Made by a program: the position numbers and the translations under genes. Source: DSVZ01 sp037439785 (GTDB lineage Bacteria > Verrucomicrobiota > Verrucomicrobiia > Limisphaerales > J093). From it: a stretch of DNA of 64,000 nucleotides. Under the pieces are notes generated by a model. The model was not told the DNA's origin. It searched no databases and worked only from the letters and a program-made list of their open reading frames with translations. Positions 1-9,775 of the stretch are shown in pieces (position 1 is the first letter of the stretch; each line of letters starts with the position of its first letter). The DNA lies in NCBI GenBank assembly GCA_037439785.1, contig JBBIVJ010000023.1:1-64000 (forward strand), given 5' to 3'.

Positions 1-138
1 GGGGTGCCGGCTTTTGCGGGGGCGGCCACGCACCTGCAGGTACGCTGGCCGGGACAGCGTGAGGCGGTGGTGGCGCCGGTGCCGCCGGGGGCGCGAGAGA
101 TCGAGGTGCGGGCCGATGGCATGGTGGCGGCGCGTTGA
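1..138 (+). CDS. 3' end of an ASPIC/UnbV-like protein (partial)
   Basis: An open frame enters at base 1 and stops at TGA 136-138, giving 45 residues. They include HLQVRWPGQREAVVAPVPPG, which resembles the end of ASPIC/UnbV domains, where a VEVRWPSG-like strand is followed by a short beta tail. Such domains close large secreted FG-GAP/VCBS repeat proteins that are common in Verrucomicrobiota and Planctomycetota. The N-terminal part lies outside the window, so the family call rests on one motif and is tentative. Confidence 0.4.
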   Translation, partial: GVPAFAGAATHLQVRWPGQREAVVAPVPPGAREIEVRADGMVAAR

Positions 139-475
139 GGGGCCGCGGAGGTGCGGTGCCAGCTGCGGGCCAGCCCGCCGCCCCACCGCCGCTTTCCTTG
201 GGTCGTAAATCACCGGCCGGGCGGGGGGAGGGCGGCCACTCGGCGCGGATTCGCCGGGGGAGAAGCTCAACAGGAGCCGCCGGACTGTTTCTGGAGGAAG
301 GGACGCCCCGGGCCGGACCAACGCCCGACGTCAGACTTCAATCTGCGCCAAAAGCCGGCCCGCTTTGCCGGCCCCTTTCGCCTCGACATCGCCGGCGGTT
401 CGGCCAGCCTCGGGCACACGCTGTATCTGGTGCCGCCCCGCAGGGGTCCGCTCCGACGTTCGGCGGCAGGCGCGC
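139..475. other. Intergenic stretch without a convincing gene
   Basis: GC-rich sequence between the partial gene and the DUF2975 gene. Short open frames are present on both strands, but none has a recognisable product or a ribosome binding site. No clear terminator was seen. Confidence 0.5.
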
Positions 476-949
476 ATGAAACGAAGCACGGCAGTCTTTT
501 TGCAGGGGGTCACGGTGCTCGTCGGCCTGGGGGTCCTGGCCTTCCTGCTGGGGGAACCGCACCTCGAGGGCCGGAATGCCCGGGCCACGACCTTCGAGAT
601 TTACTTCAAGGACCCGTTCCTGGCGTACGTGTATGTGGGTTCCATTCCGTTTTTCGTGGCGCTGTATCGGGCCTTCGGGCTGTTCGGGCGGGCCGGGCGT
701 GAAGGGGCCTTTACCCCGGCCTCCGTGACGGCCCTGCGGTCCGTCCGCCGCTGCGCTCTGGCCGTGTTGGCGTTCGTGGCGGGGGCCATGGTCATCATTC
801 TTCTGAAGGGGGACCCGGAAGACCGGCCGGCGGGGGTGTTCATGTGCCTCCTGGCGGCCGTGGTGGCCGGAAGCCTTGCGATGGCGGCGGCCGTGCTTGC
901 CCGGAAATTGCACGCTTCCCCGGGGCGATCCGTCGGCGGCACGAGCTGA
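476..949 (+). CDS. DUF2975 family membrane protein
   Basis: A 157-residue integral membrane protein. Hydrophobic segments lie near residues 7-26, 48-68, 90-110 and 118-142, the four-helix pattern of DUF2975 (YoaS-like) proteins. The motif YVGSIPFFVALYRAF and the later AFTPASVTALRSVRRCA match the family hallmarks, a PFFxALYQ-like helix followed by a polar FSxxSVxALxxI segment. The frame stays open upstream, but ATG 476 was chosen because the first helix begins just after it and the upstream residues are low-complexity. In several bacteria DUF2975 genes sit beside a small Xre regulator; none is seen here. The function of the family is unknown. Confidence 0.75.
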   Translation: MKRSTAVFLQGVTVLVGLGVLAFLLGEPHLEGRNARATTFEIYFKDPFLAYVYVGSIPFFVALYRAFGLFGRAGREGAFTPASVTALRSVRRCALAVLAFVAGAMVIILLKGDPEDRPAGVFMCLLAAVVAGSLAMAAAVLARKLHASPGRSVGGTS

Positions 950-1147
950 ACGGAGGCGGCGTCTACGGATTGGCGCGGGGCGGCGCATCCCGTTCCGCCG
1001 CCGCTTCCTCGTCAACGGCTCCCGGGCGGGGGATGCTGCTTGCCTCCGCCTGAGACCGGGTCGAGTGCCGGAGGCCTCCTCCAAGAATCGCCACGGCCTG
1101 AGCGGGCCCGTTTGCCGCGTCCTGCCGAGAGGCTAAGCTGGCCTGCC

Positions 1148-3217
1148 TTGAAGACTGAAACCGATACGAACCGCCGCCCCAACCGCCTGGCGCGCGAGAA
1201 ATCGCCCTACCTGCTCCAGCACCGCTTCAATCCGGTGGACTGGTACCCCTGGGGGGAGGAGGCGTTCGCCCGCGCCCGGGCCGAGGACAAGCCCATTTTC
1301 CTGAGCATCGGCTACGCGACCTGCCACTGGTGCCACGTCATGGAACGCGAGTCGTTCGAGGACGAGGAAGTCGCCCGCTTCCTCAACGCCCACTTCGTCA
1401 GCATCAAGGTGGACCGCGAGGAACGCCCGGACGTGGACCAGATTTACATGACCTTCGTCCAGGCCACCGCCGGCCACGGCGGCTGGCCGCTAAGCGTGTT
1501 TCTCACGCCGGAGCTCAAGCCGTTTTTCGGCGGCACCTACTTCCCGCCCCGCGGCCACGGCGGCCGGGCGGGGTTTCTGGACGTGCTGGCGCAGTTGCAG
1601 CGGCTCTGGCAAAGCCGCCGCGCTGACCTGCTCGACTCGGCCGCCCTGATCCACCAACAGCTTCAACAGGCCCTGCGGCGGGACTCGCCGGCCGAGGCCC
1701 TCCCCGGTGCGGAGGTGCTGGCGCACGCCGTGGCGCGCTTCAAGGCGGAGTACGACCCCGAAGAGGGCGGCTTCGGCAGCGCGCCCAAGTTTCCCCGGCC
1801 CGCCCTGCCGGCCTTCCTGTTGCGGCGGGCCCAGGCGACCGGCGACGCCGAAGCGCAACACATGGTCCTCCACACCTGCGACCGCATGGCTGCGGGCGGC
1901 ATCCATGATCAACTGGGCGGGGGCTTCGCCCGGTACGCCGTGGACCGCGCCTGGCAGGTGCCGCACTTCGAGAAGATGCTTTACGACAACGCCCAGCTCG
2001 CCCCGCTCTACCTGGACGCCTTCCTGGCCATCGGCGAGCCGCGTTACGCCGGGGTGGTGCGCGACATCCTGGAGTACGTCCGACGCGACATGACCCTGCC
2101 CGAGGGCGGCTTTTGCTCGGCCGAGGACGCCGACAGCGAGGGCAGGGAGGGCAAGTTCTATTGCTGGACGCTGGCCGAACTGCAGACGCTGCTCACGCCC
2201 GCGGAACTGGCCGTGGCCACCCGTTACTTCGGCATCACGGCCGGGGGCAATTTCGTGGACCACAGCGACCCCGACCCCCTGCCGGGGCAGAACGTGCTGC
2301 ACGTGGCCGATCCGCGGCTGAGGCCCGGCGAGGAGCGGCTCCTGGAGGCCGCCCGCGCCAGAATGTCCGCCGCCCGCCAGCGCCGCGTGCGGCCGTTGCG
2401 GGACGACAAGGTGCTCACCGCCTGGAACGGGCTGATGCTGGGCGCCTTCGCCCGTGCGGGCGTGGCACTGGGCGAACCGGCCTGGCTGGACGCGGCCGGG
2501 CGGGCCCTGGCCTTCCTCCAACACCACCTCTGGGACCCGGACGAGAAGCGGCTGTTTCATCGCTGGTGCGAGGGCGAGCGCGACTCGGCGCAGTTGCTGG
2601 ACGACTACGCCTTCCTGCTGGCCGGCGTGCTGGACCTGTACGAGGCCACGCTGGAGCCGCGCCATCTTGCCTTCGCTCTCGAACTGGCCGACAGCATGGG
2701 CGCGCGCTTCCACGACGCCGAGCACGGCGGCTTCTGGCTGGCCGCCGGCGGCCCGGACCTGATCGTGCGCGTCAAGGAGGACTACGACGGGGCCGAGCCG
2801 TCCGGCAACTCAGTGGCCGCCCTGAGCCTGCTGCGGCTGGCGGCAATGACCGGCCGCGAGGACCTGCGCGCGCGGGCCGAGGGCACCTTGCGCCTCTTTA
2901 CCGATCGCCTGCGCCGCCTGCCCGAGGCTCTGCCGGCCCTGCTCGCCGCGCTGGACTTCCGGTTGGGCGAACCGGTGCGGGTGGTCATCGCCGGCGAACC
3001 GTCCACCCCCGGCCGCGCGGAATTGCTGGCGGCGGCGCATCGGGCCTGCGCCCCGCACAAGGTCGTGCTGGGCAATCAGCCGCCCGCCGAGCCGTTTGCC
3101 TGCACGCTGCCGGCCAGGGACGGCCGGGCCACGGCCTACCTCTGCGTGGGCACCACCTGCCGCGCGCCGATTCAGGACCCCGCGGAGTTGACCGCGGCCC
3201 TGCGCGGCGGGCGTTGA
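1148..3217 (+). CDS. Thioredoxin-fold DUF255 protein (YyaL/SPATA20 family)
   Basis: About 689 residues, the usual length of the family. The N-terminal thioredoxin-like domain opens with NRLAREKSPYLLQH and carries the hallmark ATCHWCHVMERESFED with its CxxC pair, followed by KVDREERPDVD and GGWPLSVFLTPELKPFFGGT. The remainder is an (alpha/alpha)6-barrel domain like N-acylglucosamine epimerase folds, with GGIHDQLGGGFARYAVD, HFEKMLYDNAQL and DDKVLTAWNGLM. The biochemical role is unknown. The start is uncertain: TTG 1148 lies shortly before the conserved NRL segment, and an alternative TTG at 1040 has a GGGGGA stretch upstream but adds residues that look non-coding. The gene converges on trmL 12 bases downstream. 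Confidence 0.9.
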   Translation: MKTETDTNRRPNRLAREKSPYLLQHRFNPVDWYPWGEEAFARARAEDKPIFLSIGYATCHWCHVMERESFEDEEVARFLNAHFVSIKVDREERPDVDQIYMTFVQATAGHGGWPLSVFLTPELKPFFGGTYFPPRGHGGRAGFLDVLAQLQRLWQSRRADLLDSAALIHQQLQQALRRDSPAEALPGAEVLAHAVARFKAEYDPEEGGFGSAPKFPRPALPAFLLRRAQATGDAEAQHMVLHTCDRMAAGGIHDQLGGGFARYAVDRAWQVPHFEKMLYDNAQLAPLYLDAFLAIGEPRYAGVVRDILEYVRRDMTLPEGGFCSAEDADSEGREGKFYCWTLAELQTLLTPAELAVATRYFGITAGGNFVDHSDPDPLPGQNVLHVADPRLRPGEERLLEAARARMSAARQRRVRPLRDDKVLTAWNGLMLGAFARAGVALGEPAWLDAAGRALAFLQHHLWDPDEKRLFHRWCEGERDSAQLLDDYAFLLAGVLDLYEATLEPRHLAFALELADSMGARFHDAEHGGFWLAAGGPDLIVRVKEDYDGAEPSGNSVAALSLLRLAAMTGREDLRARAEGTLRLFTDRLRRLPEALPALLAALDFRLGEPVRVVIAGEPSTPGRAELLAAAHRACAPHKVVLGNQPPAEPFACTLPARDGRATAYLCVGTTCRAPIQDPAELTAALRGGR

Positions 3218-3229
3218 ACGCACCCGGCC

Positions 3230-3694
3230 TCAGACCTCGCCGGGGAAGCCCTGCTGCCGCAGCGCCTCGTAGAGCACCAGCGCCACGCAGTTGGCCAGAT
3301 TTAGCGACCGCGCCGCGGGATTGAACATCGGCACCCGCAGCCAGCGCTCCCGATGCTGTTCCAGCAGCGCCGGCGGCAACCCGGCCGTCTCCCGGCCAAA
3401 GACCAGGTAATCCCCCGCCGCAAACCCGGCCTCGGTGTAACGTCGCGGCCCGCCCTGCTCGACCAGCCAGAGCCGGGCGCCTGGCGGCAGGCTCTGGACA
3501 AAGGCCGTCCAGCGTGGCCAGCGATGCCACTTCACCAGTCGCCAGTAGTCCAGGCCGGCGCGGCGGAGCTGGGCATCGTCGAGCCGGAAGCCCAGCGGCT
3601 CGACCAGGTGCAGCTCGGTGCCGGTGGCGGCGCAGAGGCGGGCGATGGTGCCCGTGTTGGGGGCGATTTCGGGCTCGACCAGGACCACGTGCAT
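3230..3694 (-). CDS. trmL: tRNA (cytidine/uridine-2'-O-)-methyltransferase TrmL
   Basis: A 154-residue SPOUT methyltransferase, the usual length of TrmL, which methylates the ribose of wobble base 34 in certain tRNA-Leu species using S-adenosylmethionine. The N-terminus has EPEIAPNTGTIARLCAATG, the family's PExPxNTGNIAR-like motif 1. The middle has FGRETAGLPPALL, and the C-terminal knot carries VPMFNPAARSLNLANCVA. ATG at 3694 immediately precedes the first strand. A 63-base gap separates it from the TOPRIM-like gene upstream on the same strand. It belongs to a minus-strand run with truA, another tRNA-modifying enzyme. Confidence 0.93.
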   Translation of the reverse strand: MHVVLVEPEIAPNTGTIARLCAATGTELHLVEPLGFRLDDAQLRRAGLDYWRLVKWHRWPRWTAFVQSLPPGARLWLVEQGGPRRYTEAGFAAGDYLVFGRETAGLPPALLEQHRERWLRVPMFNPAARSLNLANCVALVLYEALRQQGFPGEV

Positions 3695-3757
3695 GGCGGG
3701 GGCAGGGTCAACTTTCCCGCCCGGCCGGCGCGCCGGCCGCGGCAGAAAGGCAGGGCA

Positions 3758-4357
3758 TCATTGGGGAAACCACCGCTGCAACACCTGCTTGAGCCGCAGG
3801 AAGGCCCGGTCGGTACAGCGGTTGAGGCTGACCTTCTGCGCCAGGGCCGCAAACAGGGACGACGACTTGGGAATGCCCGCCTGTCGCAGCGCGTCTTCCA
3901 GCAATTGCTTGGGATTGTCCGGTTTAGCGCAGACCGGCCGCGTGGCCTTGGCCACCATACTGTGGAGTTCCCTCGCCGGCACGCCGAGCACTTCCGCCAC
4001 GTGCGGGGAATCTGACCAAACCCAGATCTCCAGCTCCGGCTCCAGGACGATGACGGCGGAGCGGTCTTTCCAACCCTTGGAGTCAAGTTGCTGCTGTACC
4101 TGCTGCTCGAGATCGCCGGCGGTCTTGTCTTCCTGGCCGCAACCCTCCCGGTCGAAGAGAACCAAAGCCCCGTGGTACTGGTCACGGTGTATGGACAAAA
4201 ACTCCCCCGCCTCGTTCAACCCCCCTGGGTCGTGCCTTGGGTGGGCGAAACACTTCGCCTGGATGTGGCGGATGCCCAAGGCCGCATGACGCTCCAGCAA
4301 CGGCTCCAAAGCCGCCTTCATCTGACCGTCCGCAATTAAAACCACCAGGTCTTTCAT
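3758..4357 (-). CDS. TOPRIM-like DUF4276-type protein partnered with an AAA ATPase
   Basis: A 199-residue protein beginning MKDLVVLIADGQM. Its first strand ends in an acidic residue followed by glycine (D10-G11), and a second strand ends ALVLFDREG (DREG at residues 69-72). This layout resembles a TOPRIM metal site, although the usual glutamate is replaced by aspartate. Other visible features are PELEIWVWSDSPH (107-119) and a C-terminal KVSLNRCTDRAFLRLKQVLQ helix. I recall related unnamed proteins encoded next to AAA_21 ATPases, but no function is established. ATG 4357 overlaps the ATPase stop by four bases (ATGA), so the two are translationally coupled. A role as nuclease effector of an anti-phage module is inference. 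Confidence 0.7.
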   Translation of the reverse strand: MKDLVVLIADGQMKAALEPLLERHAALGIRHIQAKCFAHPRHDPGGLNEAGEFLSIHRDQYHGALVLFDREGCGQEDKTAGDLEQQVQQQLDSKGWKDRSAVIVLEPELEIWVWSDSPHVAEVLGVPARELHSMVAKATRPVCAKPDNPKQLLEDALRQAGIPKSSSLFAALAQKVSLNRCTDRAFLRLKQVLQRWFPQ

Positions 4358-5625
4358 CCGAGCACTCCTGCCGCGTACAAGGTGTCCAGACTGACCTGCC
4401 CCTTCCAGTCTTTCAGGGCAGGATGGTCCATGCCTTTGACGATTGCCGTGGCACCGCTCTCCGCCTGGGCGAAGCACAGCAGGTCAGAAGGCCGGGCCAG
4501 GCTCAGGAAGAGCGGCGAATGGGTGGCACAAAGCACCTGGCCGTCATAGATCGACGACAAGGACTGGTACACCGCCTCCAGCGCCCGGGGATGAATGCCG
4601 TTCTCCGGCTCTTCTATCAGGTACACCTGGTCGGAGGCGGGCACATAGGCCAGCAGGGTCAGCGCCAGTAAACGCAGCGTTCCATCCGACAACAGCCAGG
4701 AGGGGACCTCGATGCCCGGGGCAAACTGCGCCACCAGGTAGGGGAAGCGGTCCACCGTCCGCTCCCGCACCTCGAGACTTAGCAACTGAGGCAGGACCGT
4801 CTGGACGTGGGCCAACCAGCGTTGGAAACGCTCAGGCTGCGTCTGCCGGAGATGCCGCATGACCAACGGCAGGTTTGAACCGTCCGATCGAAAGGCCAGC
4901 GGCGCGTCAGGGCGGCACGGGGCGCGCATGGCCAGGCTGTTCAACGCCAGCACCTGGACGCCTTCGGTCAGTACCCGCCGGGCCCAATTCGAGACCGGGA
5001 ACCGCTCCTCTTCTGGTACCAACGTCAGGGCTGCGCGTTGTGCCCCTGGCCGTTGGGGAAAGTTCCATTCCGTGGTTTCCGACCGGAAGTACCCCCGGCC
5101 GGATTCCCCCATCGCGACCACATTGCGCCAGCCCGCCGGAAGCCGGGTGCGCGGTTCCCGCACCAGAGCGGCGGGCGGCTCAGGCTCCACCGGGAAAAGC
5201 TCCCGTTGTGGAGGAGGTCTTTCTTGTCTTCCTGACTCCGGCTCTGTGAGGAGGAAGAAGTTTTCAGCCAACAGCCGGATGCCCTCATCCGGGCGTACGC
5301 CCACCTTCACCTCGTAGCGGCAACAACTGTGAACTTTGCCATTCTGGGTGTGCTTGGGGCGGACGCTTTCAGGCACTAGGAATTCCACAGCCAGTTTGAA
5401 TTCGCTCCCCTGCCGCCTCCAAACCAGTTCGCCGAGGGTCTGCGCGCGTTGGTCCCGGACCGCCCGTTCCGGCCCGACCCGGAGGAGGTCCCCCAAGAAG
5501 GCAATTACGTCCAGGAAGGTGGTTTTGCCGCTGCCATTTGGCCCCACCAAGACCTGGAAACGGGAGAGTTCCACATCCAGGTAATGCAGGCAGCGGTAGT
5601 TCAGGGCTTGAACTTGTGCAATCAT
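4354..5625 (-). CDS. AAA_21/RecF-like ABC-type ATPase, candidate defence component
   Basis: 423 residues. Walker A is GPNGSGKTT at residues 28-36. An ABC-signature-like LLSDGTLRLLALTLL precedes the Walker B segment VYLIEEPENGIHPRALE near residue 340, and CATHSPLFLSL forms the switch histidine region. The middle carries a long insertion rather than a full SMC coiled coil. This is the architecture of AAA_21/AAA_15 overcoming-lysogenization-defect (OLD)-like ATPases, which pair with TOPRIM or HNH partners in Gabija, PARIS, Septu and similar systems. The gene overlaps truA upstream by four bases and the TOPRIM-like gene downstream by four bases, so it is embedded in a housekeeping operon rather than an obvious island. 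Confidence 0.85.
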   Translation of the reverse strand: MIAQVQALNYRCLHYLDVELSRFQVLVGPNGSGKTTFLDVIAFLGDLLRVGPERAVRDQRAQTLGELVWRRQGSEFKLAVEFLVPESVRPKHTQNGKVHSCCRYEVKVGVRPDEGIRLLAENFFLLTEPESGRQERPPPQRELFPVEPEPPAALVREPRTRLPAGWRNVVAMGESGRGYFRSETTEWNFPQRPGAQRAALTLVPEEERFPVSNWARRVLTEGVQVLALNSLAMRAPCRPDAPLAFRSDGSNLPLVMRHLRQTQPERFQRWLAHVQTVLPQLLSLEVRERTVDRFPYLVAQFAPGIEVPSWLLSDGTLRLLALTLLAYVPASDQVYLIEEPENGIHPRALEAVYQSLSSIYDGQVLCATHSPLFLSLARPSDLLCFAQAESGATAIVKGMDHPALKDWKGQVSLDTLYAAGVLG

Positions 5626-6461
5626 GGTCGCGTCGGCTGCTCGCCGGCCGCCGGAGTAGGTTTATGCCGCTTGTCGTACCGCACCTTCCACAGCACCAGC
5701 CCGTGGGCGGGGGCGGTCATGCCGGCCTGGGCGCGGTCGCGCCCGGCCAGCAGCGCGCTCACCGCGGCGGGCGTGAATTTGCCCAGGCCCACCTGTACCA
5801 GCGTGCCCACCAGCCCGCGGCACATCTTGTACAGGAAGCCGTCGCCTTCGAGCACAAAGGTCAGCAGCGGCCCGCGCCGCCGGAGGTCACAGCGGCGCAG
5901 GGTGCGCACCGTCGAGGCGCGGGGGTAGCCGGGGTTGGCGGTGAAGGCGCGGAAGTCGTGCCGGCCCTGCAGGCGGCGGGCGGCCTCGCGCATGGCGGCC
6001 AGGTCCAGCCTGCGCGGGACATGCCAGGCGGTCTGGCGCAGCAGCGGGTTCATGGCCGGATGGTTCCAGACAAAGTAGCGGTATTCCTTGCCGGTGGCGT
6101 TGAAGCGGGCGTGGAAGTCCGGCCGGGCGCGACGGGCCTCGAGCACGCGGATGTCCTCGGGCAGCCAGGCGTTGAGGGCCAGGACCAGTTTGCGCGGCGG
6201 CAGCGTGGCTTCGGCGGGCGGCACCTCGAGGTGGGCCACCAGCCCCAGCGCGTGCACGCCCGTGTCGGTGCGGCTGGAGCTATGCAGGCGGGGTCGGGAG
6301 GGGAAGAGTTTGGCCAGGGCGGTCTCGATTTTTTCCTGCACGCCGGTGCCGATTTTCTGGACCTGCCAGCCGGCGTAGGCCGTGCCGTCGTAGGCGATGA
6401 CCAGTTTGAATTTCCGCGCCGGGGGGACGGCGGGGCGCGGGTCAGGCGCCGGGGCGGGCAT
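5622..6461 (-). CDS. truA: tRNA pseudouridine synthase A
   Basis: 279 residues. TruA isomerises uridines 38-40 in the anticodon arm of tRNAs. The N-terminal strand LVIAYDGTAYAGWQVQ and the catalytic motif SSRTDTGVHALG (Asp66) are diagnostic, and later ATGKEYRYFVW and GDGFLYKMCRGLVGTL are also typical. About 15 residues of low-complexity Pro/Ala precede the first strand. The start overlaps the end of ruvX by 20 bases and the stop overlaps the ATPase start by four, so all are probably one transcript. Confidence 0.95.
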   Translation of the reverse strand: MPAPAPDPRPAVPPARKFKLVIAYDGTAYAGWQVQKIGTGVQEKIETALAKLFPSRPRLHSSSRTDTGVHALGLVAHLEVPPAEATLPPRKLVLALNAWLPEDIRVLEARRARPDFHARFNATGKEYRYFVWNHPAMNPLLRQTAWHVPRRLDLAAMREAARRLQGRHDFRAFTANPGYPRASTVRTLRRCDLRRRGPLLTFVLEGDGFLYKMCRGLVGTLVQVGLGKFTPAAVSALLAGRDRAQAGMTAPAHGLVLWKVRYDKRHKPTPAAGEQPTRP

Positions 6462-6858
6462 CGAGGTAGGATTGGAGCAGGATGGCCGCGGCCATGGGGT
6501 CCACCTTCTCGCGGCGGTGGCGGGCGCGCACGCCGGATTGCTCCAGGTAGCGGTGGGCCTGGACGGAGGTCAGTCGTTCGTCCCAGGTCTGGATGGGCAC
6601 GGTCAGCGCCGAGCGCAGGGCGGCGACGAATTCCTGCACCTTGAGGGCGGCGGGGCCGTAGCTGCCGTCCATGTTGCGGGGCAGGCCCACGAGGATCAGC
6701 TCGACCTCCTTTTCGCGGATCAAGCGGCGCAGCCGCTCCACCAGGTCGGCAAACGGCTCGGCGGGAAGGGCCTCCAGGGGCGTGGCGAGCATCTTCAGTT
6801 CATCGCTCAGGGCGACGCCGATCCGCACCGTGCCGGGGTCCAGGGCGAGGATGCGCAT
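6442..6858 (-). CDS. ruvX: RuvX/YqgF Holliday junction resolvase-like RNase H-fold protein
   Basis: 138 residues, the family's usual length. The first metal-binding strand is LALDPGTVRIGVALSD (residues 4-19), followed by VGLPRNMDGSYGPAA, WDERLTSVQAHRYL and, at the end, KVDPMAAAILLQSYLD, which supplies the last acidic residue. YqgF proteins act in pre-16S rRNA 5' processing and were proposed as alternative Holliday junction resolvases. It is six bases downstream of hemL on the same strand and overlaps truA. Confidence 0.93.
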   Translation of the reverse strand: MRILALDPGTVRIGVALSDELKMLATPLEALPAEPFADLVERLRRLIREKEVELILVGLPRNMDGSYGPAALKVQEFVAALRSALTVPIQTWDERLTSVQAHRYLEQSGVRARHRREKVDPMAAAILLQSYLDARPGA

Positions 6859-6864
6859 GGGAGT

Positions 6865-8148
<1,284 letters not shown>

Positions 8149-8188
8149 GACGTCGCTGCGGGAGGTTGAAGCGGGCAGGGGCGGTGCT

Positions 8189-8767
8189 TCAGCGGCCGAG
8201 CCGGGCCAGCGAGACGGAGAAGCCGGGCAACAGTTTCGAGCGGGCGCTCTGGCCGGCGGCGGCCTTCCCGTGCAGGCGGAAGGCGCCCTTCACCAGGGCG
8301 AAGACCTCGATGGTCTGGCTGTCGGGGTCCACCAGCCAGTATTCCCTGACCCCGTACTGTTCGTAGAGCGCCTTTTTCTCGATGCGGTCCCGGTGCCAGC
8401 TCGACTCGGAGATCACTTCCAGGGTCAGGTCCGGTACGCCGCGGATGCAGTCGCGGACGATGCCCAGGTTTTCCCGGCTGATGAACACCAGGTCGGGCTG
8501 CACCACCCGCCGCTCGGACAGCACCACGTCCAGGGGGCTGAGGTACACCCGGCCCAACTGGTGAGCTTCGACGAATTGCTGGAAGGCCAGCCAGAGGCGT
8601 GCGACCAGGTCCTGATGTCCCGGTGTGGGGGAGGGGGCCATGACGAGTTCTCCGTTCCAGAGCTCGGTGGGCTGATTGGTCTCCGGCCGGGCCGCCTGCA
8701 ACTTGGCGTAGGTCCAGAGCCGCGGCGGCTTGGGGGAGCGGGGGTGCTTGAGCAGGGCCGTCGCCAT
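8189..8767 (-). CDS. Uma2-family (DUF820) nuclease-like protein, copy A
   Basis: 192 residues of the Uma2/DUF820 family, with a PD-(D/E)XK-like fold. The key residues are in VVQPDLVFISREN, PDLTLEVISESSWHRD and KKALYEQYGVREYWLVDP, a D...E-x-(S)...K pattern. Function is unknown; the family is expanded in Cyanobacteria, Planctomycetota and Verrucomicrobiota. The gene is a near-perfect tandem copy of 9013-9591. The two differ mainly in a 64-base block (8564-8627 here) that changes about 20 residues after PTPGHQDL, and in a few codons near TYAKLQAARP. ATG 8767 was chosen because both copies share it and diverge farther upstream. Confidence 0.85.
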   Translation of the reverse strand: MATALLKHPRSPKPPRLWTYAKLQAARPETNQPTELWNGELVMAPSPTPGHQDLVARLWLAFQQFVEAHQLGRVYLSPLDVVLSERRVVQPDLVFISRENLGIVRDCIRGVPDLTLEVISESSWHRDRIEKKALYEQYGVREYWLVDPDSQTIEVFALVKGAFRLHGKAAAGQSARSKLLPGFSVSLARLGR

Positions 8768-9012
8768 GCCGGAATGATCGCCGCCGGCCGGGCGAAGGCA
8801 AACCGATTCCCGTTCCTCCACCCTGGCACAGGCGGCGGGGGCCAGAATCCGCCGCTCCTGCAGCCGGAGTGGATGGCATGGTGGGACTGGATGCACCCCG
8901 CGCGCCCACCCGGGCGAGCCGGTTGCCCCCACCGGCCCGCTCAAATGCGTGGGACGGCCAGGGCACCGGCATGGCGCGTAGCGGGGGGGGTGAAGCGGGG
9001 GTGTGCGGTGCT

Positions 9013-9591
9013 TCAGCGGCCGAGCCGGGCCAGCGAGACGGAGAAGCCGGGCAACAGTTTCGAGCGGGCGCTCTGGCCGGCGGCGGCCTTCCCGTGCAGG
9101 CGGAAGGCGCCCTTCACCAGGGCGAAGACCTCGATGGTCTGGCTGTCGGGGTCCACCAGCCAGTATTCCCTGACCCCGTACTGTTCGTAGAGCGCCTTTT
9201 TCTCGATGCGGTCCCGGTGCCAGCTCGACTCGGAGATCACTTCCAGGGTCAGGTCCGGTACGCCGCGGATGCAGTCGCGGACGATGCCCAGGTTTTCCCG
9301 GCTGATGAACACCAGGTCGGGCTGCACCACCCGCCGCTCGGACAGCACCACGTCCAGGGGGCTGAGGTACACCCGGCCCAACTGGTGCCGGCTCACGTGG
9401 GCGTGGAAGGCCATGCCCAGGTGGAAAATCAGGTCCTGGTGTGAGGGACTGGGGGAGGGGGCCATGACGAGTTCTCCGTTCCAGAGCTCGGTGGGCTGAT
9501 TGGTCTCCGGCCGGGCCGCCCGCAACTCGGTGTAGGTCCAGAGCCGCGGCGGCTTGGGGGAGCGGGGGTGCTTGAGCAGGGCCGTCGCCAT
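9013..9591 (-). CDS. Uma2-family (DUF820) nuclease-like protein, copy B
   Basis: 192 residues, the tandem partner of the gene at 8189-8767, offset by exactly 824 bases. The C-terminal two thirds, including the putative catalytic PDLTLEVISESSWHRD region, is identical at the protein level. The segment after PSPSHQDL (bases 9388-9451) differs strongly and encodes a different helix, a pattern expected from gene conversion between diverged paralogues or from selection on one surface. Similarity extends some 30 bases beyond each end of the gene. About 180 bases without genes separate it from the secreted-protein gene ending at 9776. Confidence 0.85.
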   Translation of the reverse strand: MATALLKHPRSPKPPRLWTYTELRAARPETNQPTELWNGELVMAPSPSPSHQDLIFHLGMAFHAHVSRHQLGRVYLSPLDVVLSERRVVQPDLVFISRENLGIVRDCIRGVPDLTLEVISESSWHRDRIEKKALYEQYGVREYWLVDPDSQTIEVFALVKGAFRLHGKAAAGQSARSKLLPGFSVSLARLGR

Positions 9592-9775
9592 GCCCGAATG
9601 ATCGCCACCGGCTGCGCGAAGGCAAACCGATTTGCCCCCGCCCGGCCGGGGCGCATCGCTGGAGGGGCGGCCCGCGTCAGCCCTGCGAGTCAGCGGGCTT
9701 GCCGGACGGGCCGAGGCGGCGTCCAGTCCTGCTATCTCTGCGAGCCGTGGCCATCTTGCCGTCCGCGGTTTTGGC

